Of a DNA stretch of 28,324 nt, positions 8,730 to 14,813 are shown piece by piece. The notes below the pieces were generated by a model. That model was given only the letters and a program-made list of their open reading frames with translations. It did not search any database and had not been told where the DNA came from. Each line of letters starts with the position of its first letter. Positions within the stretch are counted from its first letter, which is position 1. Where the stretch lies: assembly GCA_003512525.1 (NCBI GenBank), contig DOQG01000062.1, forward strand, positions 1 to 28,324. The letters are read 5' to 3'. The position numbers and the translations under genes are program-made. This DNA comes from Oscillospiraceae bacterium (GTDB lineage: Bacteria; Bacillota; Clostridia; Oscillospirales; Ruminococcaceae).

Positions 8730-9254
8730 ATGAGAGAGCTTGAAACAAAGCGACTGTTGCTCAGAAAGCTGAGGAAAAATGACGCAGAGAGTATTTTCGG
8801 AAATTGGGCGAGTGACAGCGAGGTCGCAAAATATGTTACATGGAATGCGCATAAGGATATAAACGAAACCAAGGCAATTCTTGATATGTGGCTGGCGGAA
8901 TATGATAGTGATAGCTGTTACCGTTACGGCATTGAGAATAAGGCAGACGGTGAGCTTATAGGAATGATAGATGTAGTCGGTTATCATCACGGAAATCCCG
9001 TTATAGGATATTGCTCCTGCCGCAGATATTGGGGCAATGGGTTTATGACCGAGGCGCTGGGTGCTGTTATGAAAGAGCTTGCGGAGGACGGATTTGACAC
9101 ATTTGTCATTGAGGCGGCGGAGGACAATGTTGCAAGCAACAGGGTTATTGTGAAGAACGGATTTCAGCTTGTGGACAAGAGAGAGGACAGGCTGTCGGAA
9201 ATAAAGCCGCAGGTCGTTACGATAAATTCGTATAGGTATTATGTTGAAAAATAG
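8730..9254 (+). CDS. GNAT-family N-acetyltransferase (RimJ/RimL-like)
   Basis: The 174-aa protein opens with ELETKRLLLRKLRKND, the usual start of RimJ/RimL-type acetyltransferases, which move an acetyl group from acetyl-CoA to an amine such as a protein N-terminus or a small molecule. The acetyl-CoA loop is seen as CRRYWGNGFMTEAL (near residues 95-110), followed by EAAEDNVASNRVIVKNGF, the typical C-terminal motif. The ATG at 8730 is fixed by AAAGGAGG five bases upstream; the longer open frame from 8652 overlaps the preceding terminator and is not used. The substrate cannot be predicted. The gene stands alone between two terminators. Confidence 0.9.
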   Translation: MRELETKRLLLRKLRKNDAESIFGNWASDSEVAKYVTWNAHKDINETKAILDMWLAEYDSDSCYRYGIENKADGELIGMIDVVGYHHGNPVIGYCSCRRYWGNGFMTEALGAVMKELAEDGFDTFVIEAAEDNVASNRVIVKNGFQLVDKREDRLSEIKPQVVTINSYRYYVEK

Positions 9255-9258
9255 ATAC

Positions 9259-9291
9259 AACAACAGCCGCCCGAATGGGTGGCTGTTGTTT
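9259..9291. terminator. Terminator after the acetyltransferase gene
   Basis: 14-bp arms aacaacagccgccc / gggtggctgttgtt (one wobble pair) with a GAAT loop, followed by a short T run. It lies between two converging transcription units and may serve both. Confidence 0.75.
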
Positions 9292-9409
9292 ATCGGTGCG
9301 GTTTTATGATATAATATCTATATTATACTCGATTTTCATGCGTTTTTCATTTAATTTTATCAGACACCCACCGCGGCTATTACACCGCGGCAGTGCCAAA
9401 TTCAATTAT

Positions 9410-10741
9410 TTATTTTGCCGCCGGCATCAACGCTATATAATCATTCGTGATACTGTTTTCGTCTGCCTTATATGTTCTCTTCTCAGCATAAACAGGTATT
9501 ATACTGCCGTCCTTTGTCTTTGCGTAAGTAAGTATCATATCATCGTCAGCCGTATACTCTGTTTTCAGAAGCTCATTGTGTGTCGGACAATATTCATCAT
9601 CCTCGCCGTCCTGATGCATACCCGGCTGAATGGCGTAAACGCCGTCGTTCGCCGCCATTTTCTTCTTGGCGTCATCATACGGCAGGATATTTACCGTACC
9701 TGTTTTCTTGACATAAGGTGCTATTCCTTCAACCGTTATATAAGTATCACAGCCGTTATAATCGATAGTGACGGTCTTGCAGAACATTTCATTATAATCA
9801 AGTATCTGCTCTTCTGTCGTAGCGGGCTTTTTCGTTTTCGCCGTATATCTTATCGTGGGGTAGAATGCTTTATCTTCATTTATCTCATACGTTTCAAAAG
9901 AGCTTTCCTCGTATCCTTCGCCGAAAACCGACGAGTGATTTTTGATATACTCCGCAAACTCACTCTTTATCTTTCCAAGCTGTTCATCGGTAACATAAAG
10001 CGAATCTGTCCGATTTTTACGGTGTTCAAGCGCCAATGCATACAGCGTTTCCGACGGATATATTCCCGCTATATGTGCCACGGAATTATCATCTGTGCTG
10101 AACGACTGTATACGCATAACAAGTATACCCTTGTCGTTTACCCATATGCTGATATCCGGAGATGAAAGCTCTCCGCCGTAAGCGACCTTATACAGTTTAT
10201 TTCTTATGTCATACCATACGCTCTCACCGTACAGATAATCAACATCGGGATAATCCTTGCATGTAAAGAACGCTTTATCGACCTGCTTTATTCCGTCCTC
10301 ACTGTACAGTTCGATTTTGCTGTTTTCGTCAAAGCTGTATGTATCAAGCTGAGTTACCGATGCAAGATCGTCTATCGTGTATCTGTTGCTCACATCACCC
10401 GGCGCACCAAGACCGACAGAAAATTTATCATGTTGCACCTTGATGAAATCTCTTGCGAACATTGTTTTTTCGTTAATTCCGTTTGAGGTGGAATAATCGC
10501 TGTGTGACGATGTGTTGCTGTTTCCGCTGAAAAATGCGCTGAGATATTCTGAACCTCCGAGCGCTATCATTGCGGCGGTCGCTACTGTGATAAGGCAGAA
10601 GCAGGCGGCTGAAACGCCGAGAAATGCAGAGCTCAGATACCACTTTTTTTGGCGCGGCGTTTCGTCAAGTGCATCGGAAACGTACTTCTCGTTTATGTCA
10701 CCGAATGCAGTAAAAAGAGGGAATGCTTTATGCTCGTTCAT
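9410..10741 (-). CDS. Single-pass membrane protein, probable anti-sigma factor of the adjacent ECF sigma
   Basis: The 443-aa protein has a short cytoplasmic N-terminus with the motif AFGDINEKYVSDALDE. Clostridial proteins next to ECF sigma genes often begin this way (recalled family pattern). One membrane helix follows at about residues 35-61, then a large extracellular region of about 380 residues that I cannot assign to a named domain. Its ATG overlaps the sigma gene's TGA (ATGA), and AAAGGAG precedes it. The coupling and topology fit a membrane anti-sigma factor that holds the sigma factor until the outer domain senses a signal. No zinc-binding HxxxCxxC motif is present in the cytoplasmic part. 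A frame extension to 10786 lacks a site and overlaps the sigma gene further. Confidence 0.75.
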   Translation of the reverse strand: MNEHKAFPLFTAFGDINEKYVSDALDETPRQKKWYLSSAFLGVSAACFCLITVATAAMIALGGSEYLSAFFSGNSNTSSHSDYSTSNGINEKTMFARDFIKVQHDKFSVGLGAPGDVSNRYTIDDLASVTQLDTYSFDENSKIELYSEDGIKQVDKAFFTCKDYPDVDYLYGESVWYDIRNKLYKVAYGGELSSPDISIWVNDKGILVMRIQSFSTDDNSVAHIAGIYPSETLYALALEHRKNRTDSLYVTDEQLGKIKSEFAEYIKNHSSVFGEGYEESSFETYEINEDKAFYPTIRYTAKTKKPATTEEQILDYNEMFCKTVTIDYNGCDTYITVEGIAPYVKKTGTVNILPYDDAKKKMAANDGVYAIQPGMHQDGEDDEYCPTHNELLKTEYTADDDMILTYAKTKDGSIIPVYAEKRTYKADENSITNDYIALMPAAK

Positions 10742-11319
10742 AATTTTTCTCCTTTCTGAATGTATACTTCTTTCTCCGAAAGGCACTTTCTGAGTTTAGT
10801 CCGTGTGCGGTTCAGAATAGATGTGATGTTGGTTTCGGTAAGTGCAAGCCTTTGAGAGATATCGGCTATGCTGTAGCAGGCAAAATAACGTAAGACGAAA
10901 ATTTTGCGTGTACGCTCGTCAAGCTGAGCTAAAAATGCGTTGAGGACGGATTTAAGCTCATTGTTTTCTGCCGATTTTTCGGTGTTGTCCGTTGCGGGAA
11001 TACATTCTTCAAGCTCTGACAGCAGTGCATCGGTTTCGCCACAGCGCTTGGAGCGAGTGTTATAACGAAGCTTGTCGAGGGAAAGGTTGCGAACGATTTT
11101 AGCCACATAAGCACAAAGACTGCGTGGCTTTTCGGGAGGTATCGTGTTCCATACTTTCATATATGTATCGTTTGTGACTTCTTCGCTGTCGCTTCTGTTG
11201 CCGAGAACGTTATATGAAATCGATGAACACAGTCCGCCGTATTTTTCTGACAGGAGCTTTAATGCCTGCTCACTGCGGCTTTCAAGCAGGGTGGTGATTT
11301 TCTTGTCGGATATATCCAT
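10738..11319 (-). CDS. ECF-family RNA polymerase sigma factor
   Basis: The 193-aa protein shows sigma region 2 (residues about 12-85: ALKLLSEKYGGLCSSI, DSEEVTNDTYMKVWN, YVAKIVRNLSLDKLR) and region 4 (about 125-185: LDERTRKIFVLRYFACYSIADISQRL, then a helix-turn-helix). Regions 1 and 3 are missing, as in ECF factors. It redirects RNA polymerase to a small set of promoters in response to an envelope or external signal. The start ATG is preceded by AAAGGAGAGGTAAT on the minus strand. The next gene overlaps it by four bases and probably codes for its anti-sigma factor. An ECF-type promoter lies immediately upstream. Confidence 0.92.
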   Translation of the reverse strand: MDISDKKITTLLESRSEQALKLLSEKYGGLCSSISYNVLGNRSDSEEVTNDTYMKVWNTIPPEKPRSLCAYVAKIVRNLSLDKLRYNTRSKRCGETDALLSELEECIPATDNTEKSAENNELKSVLNAFLAQLDERTRKIFVLRYFACYSIADISQRLALTETNITSILNRTRTKLRKCLSEKEVYIQKGEKL

Positions 11320-11350
11320 ATTACCTCTCCTTTTTCTCTCTTCATAAATT

Positions 11351-11378
11351 AAGACGATGTTTTTACGAAAATGTCACA
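11351..11378 (-). promoter_or_regulatory. Putative ECF-sigma promoter (autoregulation)
   Basis: Read on the minus strand: TGTGAC, a 16-base spacer, then CGTCTT. This matches the AAC-like / CGTC layout and spacing of ECF promoters in Firmicutes. It lies about 30 bases upstream of the sigma start codon. No good TTGACA/TATAAT pair is seen there. Confidence 0.55.
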
Positions 11379-11387
11379 GGGTATTGT

Positions 11388-11417
11388 AAAAAAGCCGTCC
11401 GTGTGGGCGGCTTTTTT
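11388..11417. terminator. Bidirectional terminator
   Basis: AAAAAA-gccgtcc-gtgt-gggcggc-TTTTTT. It lies between the zinc operon and the sigma operon, both on the minus strand, and isolates the sigma promoter from read-through. Confidence 0.8.
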
Positions 11418-11458
11418 ATAAGTGTTTGTTTATATTAAGTATCAGACCTGTCGGTAAA

Positions 11459-11572
11459 GTGAATAATTCATCAATTAATAAATGAATCTGCACTAACAAG
11501 TTATTACCGCCGGTAGTGAATAATTCATCAATTAATAAATGAATCTGCACTAACAAGTTGCTACCGCCGGTA
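11459..11572. repeat. Two tandem copies of a 57-bp unit
   Basis: The copies at 11459-11515 and 11516-11572 differ at two adjacent bases only (at versus gc). Each unit begins gtgaataattcatcaatt, contains the inverted repeat attcat / atgaat with a ten-base loop, and ends taccgccggta. It sits in the 342-base gap after znuB. Nothing else in that gap looks like a gene; 11573-11661 holds short GC-rich hairpins (gagtggcgacccgccac, gcggctcacagccgc) that may help end the znu transcript. Confidence 0.85.
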
Positions 11573-11661
11573 ACGGAGGTCAAGCAAAGCTCAGTCTGTC
11601 AGAACGGCGAATTGGGAGTGGCGACCCGCCACACGGCGAATTTGAGGCGGCTCACAGCCGC

Positions 11662-12477
11662 TTATTGGGTCTTTTTGCGCAGGAGGAAACCGAGAAGCGA
11701 GAAGACGAGGAACATTCCGAGGTTTGCGATTACTACACTTGCACCGGCGGGGAAGTTGTCGGCATAGTAGGTTATCGCTATACCGATAATGTAGCTGACG
11801 CAGGAAACGATCGCAGAGCAGATCGTGACACTGCGGAAGCTCCTGAATACTCTCATTGAGGTCAGCGCAGGGAAGATTATAAGACTTGATATCAGGAGTG
11901 CACCCATAATTCTCATTCCTACCACAATAGTAAGGGCGGTGAGGAGTGCTATTATCGTGTTATATACACCTGACTTTACGCCTGTCGCCTTGGAGAAATT
12001 TTCGTCAAAAGTCACGGCGAAAATCTTATTGTAGAATAACACGAACATTACAAGGACGATAACAGAACAGATTATGCTGAGTGCAAGATCGTCATTGCTT
12101 ATCGCCATAATGCTGCCGAACATATAGCTGTTCATATCGGTCGCGCTGTTTGTGCCGGACACAACTATCGCACCGATAGCGAGCGCACTGCTTGACAGGA
12201 GCGCTATTGCGGCATCGCCTTTTATTTTGCCGTCAGAGCTTATTCTGAGCAGGATAAACGCGGCCGCTATTACTACGGGGATCGATACCTGTAACGGCGC
12301 TAAGTTCAGTGCGGAGGCGATCGCAAGTGCACCGAAACCAACGTGGGAAAGTCCGTCACCTATCATTGAAAAACGCTTCAATACAAGGCTTACGCCGAGA
12401 AGTGCGGCACAAAGCGAAACGAGAAGTCCGACTACAAGAGCGCGGAGCAGAAATCCATATTGAAAAATCTCCAGCAT
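11662..12477 (-). CDS. znuB: Zinc ABC transporter permease
   Basis: This 271-aa hydrophobic protein belongs to the ABC-3 permease family (ZnuB/AdcB), with about eight or nine predicted membrane helices and the conserved patch GDGLSHVGFGALAIA near residue 38. It forms the membrane channel through which metal released by the binding protein is moved, driven by ZnuC. The ATG at 12477 is supported by AAAGGAGG nine bases upstream; a longer frame to 12531 reads back into the ATPase gene and has no site. It starts one base after the znuC stop, so the genes are translationally linked. It is the last gene of the operon. Manganese cannot be excluded from the permease alone; the regulator and binding protein point to zinc. 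Confidence 0.9.
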   Translation of the reverse strand: MLEIFQYGFLLRALVVGLLVSLCAALLGVSLVLKRFSMIGDGLSHVGFGALAIASALNLAPLQVSIPVVIAAAFILLRISSDGKIKGDAAIALLSSSALAIGAIVVSGTNSATDMNSYMFGSIMAISNDDLALSIICSVIVLVMFVLFYNKIFAVTFDENFSKATGVKSGVYNTIIALLTALTIVVGMRIMGALLISSLIIFPALTSMRVFRSFRSVTICSAIVSCVSYIIGIAITYYADNFPAGASVVIANLGMFLVFSLLGFLLRKKTQ

Positions 12478-12478
12478 T

Positions 12479-13228
12479 TTAACGTACCTCCTTTGAGCCT
12501 GTGTGGTGGTCGCAGGTGCAGTGACAGTCACAGGTGCTCATCGCGTGGAATATGTCGGTGCTACGGTACTCGGCGGTAGTGCCGAAGAAATATGCACCGC
12601 TCTCCATATGGAGTATCTTTGTACCGTATTTCAGTGCGCCTTGCAAATCGTGGGAGATCATAATTATCGTTACGCCTTGCTCGCGGTTTAGCTTGCTTAT
12701 TATCTCATACATTTCGGCGGTCACGATAGGGTCCAGTCCCGAAACAGGTTCGTCAAGCAGTAAGAGCTTCTTTGTGGCACATAGCGCGCGGGCGAGAAGC
12801 ACTCGCTGCTGCTGACCTCCCGAAAGATTGCGGTAACTGCGGTGGGCTATGTGGGTTATTCCGAGCAGTTCTATATTATCGTCACACTGTTTTTTGTCGG
12901 CTTTTGAATAGAACGGAGAAAGTCCTTTCCTGCCAAGACAGCCTGAAAGCACGACCTCGCGGACAGTAGCGGGGAAGTCTTTCTGTGCGGCTGTCTGCTG
13001 GGGAAGATAGCCGATCTCGGTCTGCTTTAATCCGTCACCGAAGATTATTTCGCCACAGAGCGGGGAACGCAGTCCGAGAAGCGTTTTCATAAGGGTGGAT
13101 TTACCGCTTCCGTTCTCGCCGACTATGCACAGATAATCACCTGCGGAAACATTGAAGCTGAGGTTCTTTACAACAGGCATTCCCTCATAGCCTTCGGTAA
13201 GATTTTTGCATTCTATCAAATATGACAT
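12479..13228 (-). CDS. znuC: Zinc ABC transporter ATP-binding protein with Cys/His-rich tail
   Basis: The 249-aa ATPase has Walker A GENGSGKST (near residue 37), a Q-loop within YLPQQ, the signature LSGGQQQRVLLARAL (near 135), Walker B LLLLDEP and the switch histidine in MISHD. It powers metal uptake on the cytoplasmic face with ZnuB. It differs from usual family members by a C-terminal tail with CDCHCTCDHH (about residues 232-243), which looks able to bind a metal and might sense cytoplasmic zinc. The start ATG has AGGAG upstream, 14 bases after the znuA stop. Confidence 0.92.
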   Translation of the reverse strand: MSYLIECKNLTEGYEGMPVVKNLSFNVSAGDYLCIVGENGSGKSTLMKTLLGLRSPLCGEIIFGDGLKQTEIGYLPQQTAAQKDFPATVREVVLSGCLGRKGLSPFYSKADKKQCDDNIELLGITHIAHRSYRNLSGGQQQRVLLARALCATKKLLLLDEPVSGLDPIVTAEMYEIISKLNREQGVTIIMISHDLQGALKYGTKILHMESGAYFFGTTAEYRSTDIFHAMSTCDCHCTCDHHTGSKEVR

Positions 13229-13242
13229 TGTATCAACTCCTG

Positions 13243-14226
13243 TCAGCCGTTAAGGGCTACTTTCAGATTTTCAAGGTTTTGTTTCATAAGGTCAACATAG
13301 CTTATATCGTTTTCAAGATCCTCTTTTGAAACGTTGTGGCAGGAGTGGAGCATAAGCTTTTTCGCTCCTGTTTCATCACACAAAGTATTTGCTATCTTGG
13401 TGCTGCTAAATTCGAGGTAATAAACTGCGGGAATGCGGTTTTCTTTTATCTTGTCTGTAAGCTTTATCATAGTCGAAACGCTCGGCTCACTTTCATCTGA
13501 GCAGGCGCTGAATGCAGCATAGCAGTCAAGCCCGTACTCGTGTGCAAGATATCTGAACGGAAACTTGTCGGCAAGCACTATCGTTTTGTTCTTTGCGTTG
13601 TTGATCGCTGTTTTGTAATCATTGTCAAGCTCCGCAAGCTGTTTATCGTATGCGTCCTTGTTTTCGGTGTAAAGCTTGCTGTTTTCGGGGTCGACCTCAC
13701 AGATCGCATCGTAAACGGCGGATAGCATCAGGCGGGCGTTTTTCGGCGATGTCCAGATATGCTCGTCGGTTTCGTGGTCGTGGTCGTGGTGATTGTGCTC
13801 GTCTTCGTGCTCGTCCTCGTGCTCGTCTTCGTGCTCGTTCTCGTCATCTTCCGAAAGGGTAGGAACATAATCGATAAGTTTAACGATCTTTACCTTGCTT
13901 GTATCATTTGAACTGACTATTTTGTCTGCCCACTGTTCATTTTCGCCGCCGATATACAGGAATATGTCGCAGTTCTGAATTTCGATTATATCCCTTGCGG
14001 TAGGTTCGTAGTTGTGGATCTCGCTTCCTGCCGGGAGAAGTATCTTTAATTCGGCGTTTTCACCTGCTATATGCTTTGCAAGGTCATACGGCGGGAAAAC
14101 TGTCGATATTATCTTAAGTTTTGTGCTGTCGCTCTCAAAATAACCGCTTTCCGATGAGCAGGCGCAAAGACTCAGGATCAGTGCGGATGCGGTGAATAGG
14201 GAAAGCAGTTTTTTCAGTAATTTCAT
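13243..14226 (-). CDS. znuA: Zinc-binding lipoprotein of an ABC transporter
   Basis: The 327-aa cluster-9 solute-binding protein captures zinc outside the membrane and passes it to ZnuB. A lipoprotein signal is present (MKLLKKLL, then a hydrophobic stretch ending LCAC). Metal-site histidines are visible in SEIHNYEPTARD (near residue 70), EHIWTSPKNAR (near 155) and YLAHEYGLD (near 220). A His/Asp/Glu-rich loop at about 126-155, with repeated DEHE units then HNHHDHDH, is typical of zinc rather than manganese carriers. The true start is the ATG at 14226, which gives the signal peptide; a longer frame runs back into the regulator gene. Spacing to zur is 13 bases. Confidence 0.93.
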   Translation of the reverse strand: MKLLKKLLSLFTASALILSLCACSSESGYFESDSTKLKIISTVFPPYDLAKHIAGENAELKILLPAGSEIHNYEPTARDIIEIQNCDIFLYIGGENEQWADKIVSSNDTSKVKIVKLIDYVPTLSEDDENEHEDEHEDEHEDEHNHHDHDHETDEHIWTSPKNARLMLSAVYDAICEVDPENSKLYTENKDAYDKQLAELDNDYKTAINNAKNKTIVLADKFPFRYLAHEYGLDCYAAFSACSDESEPSVSTMIKLTDKIKENRIPAVYYLEFSSTKIANTLCDETGAKKLMLHSCHNVSKEDLENDISYVDLMKQNLENLKVALNG

Positions 14227-14239
14227 TATATCACTCTTT

Positions 14240-14644
14240 TCATTTTGTGTCGTGCTGTTTTGCGCATTCTCCGCAGATGCCGTAAAATACGGTGCGTGAG
14301 CTGTCGATAGTAAAATTGTGTTCAACGGAAATATGTGCCGCTATGTCTTTCAGATAGTCGCATTCAAGATGGATAAGTCTGCCGCACTTAAGACATTTCA
14401 GGTGGAAATGGTCGTGACATTCTTCGCCGCCCGAATACTGATAGCAGGCACTTTTGCCCTCGCTGAGGATATATTTTCTCACAAGGTGCTGTTCGCAGAG
14501 CTTTTCAAGGTAGCGGTAGACGGTGGTTTTACCGACCTGTTCGGGTTTCAGCGCATCGGCTATGCTGTCGGCGGTGAGGTGGCTGTCTGCGTTTTCTTTT
14601 ATATATTCGAGTATCAGCTCGCGCTGGCGGGTGTTGTATGACAC
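14240..14644 (-). CDS. zur: Fur-family zinc regulator
   Basis: The 134-aa Fur-family protein has an N-terminal winged helix (TRQRELILEYIKEN to TTVYRYLEKL) and a C-terminal metal/dimer domain. The HDHFHLKCLKCGRLIHLEC segment and the final CGECAKQH supply the two CxxC pairs of a structural zinc site. First place in a zinc-uptake operon identifies it as a Zur-type repressor. The start is a GTG at 14644, with CGAGGAGTGATCAAA before it; the longer frame to 14872 passes through the promoter and operator and is rejected. It is predicted to repress its own operon when zinc is plentiful. Confidence 0.88.
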   Translation of the reverse strand: MSYNTRQRELILEYIKENADSHLTADSIADALKPEQVGKTTVYRYLEKLCEQHLVRKYILSEGKSACYQYSGGEECHDHFHLKCLKCGRLIHLECDYLKDIAAHISVEHNFTIDSSRTVFYGICGECAKQHDTK

Positions 14645-14666
14645 TTTGATCACTCCTCGGTAATTC

Positions 14667-14695
14667 TTGAAAATGAAATTGAAATTCATTTTCAA
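14667..14695 (-). promoter_or_regulatory. Zur/Fur-type palindromic operator
   Basis: Perfect 11-base arms (ttgaaaatgaa / ttcattttcaa) surround a seven-base centre. The site begins 11 bases downstream of the -10 box of the zur promoter and therefore covers the expected transcription start, the usual place for repression by Fur-family proteins. Confidence 0.75.
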
Positions 14696-14705
14696 ATCAT
14701 TAGCT

Positions 14706-14734
14706 ATTATACTCTCGTATTTTGTGAATGTCAA
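14706..14734 (-). promoter_or_regulatory. Consensus promoter of the zur-znuACB operon
   Basis: On the minus strand, TTGACA (14734-14729), a 17-base spacer and TATAAT (14711-14706) match the sigma-A consensus exactly. This implies a strong promoter that depends on repression for control. Confidence 0.9.
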
Positions 14735-14753
14735 GAGGTAATGAGAAATATTC

Positions 14754-14782
14754 TTGAAATTTATAGTGAAATGTGATAAAAT
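14754..14782 (+). promoter_or_regulatory. Promoter of the divergent 724-aa protein gene
   Basis: TTGAAA (14754-14759), 17-bp spacer, TAAAAT (14777-14782), about 30 bases before the ATG at 14814. The zur operator is about 60 bases upstream of this -35, so Zur control of this gene is possible but not indicated. Confidence 0.6.
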
Positions 14783-14813
14783 CAAAATATATGTTCGAAT
14801 GCGAGGTGTAGGT

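Noticed and set aside
9369..9393. ccgcgg / ccgcgg hairpin after the anti-sigma gene
   Set aside because: The stem is only six bases with no U-run on either side, so a terminator call is not supported.
9275..10165. 296-aa plus-strand open frame with hydrophobic stretches
   Set aside because: It is antisense to the probable anti-sigma gene, lacks a start site and is rich in C, R and I as expected from an antisense frame.
11459..11572. Possible CRISPR-like repeats
   Set aside because: There are only two copies in direct contact with no spacers, and no cas genes in the window.
13650..13862. Arg-rich plus-strand frame in znuA
   Set aside because: It is the antisense of the His/Glu-rich loop; the low complexity comes from the real gene.
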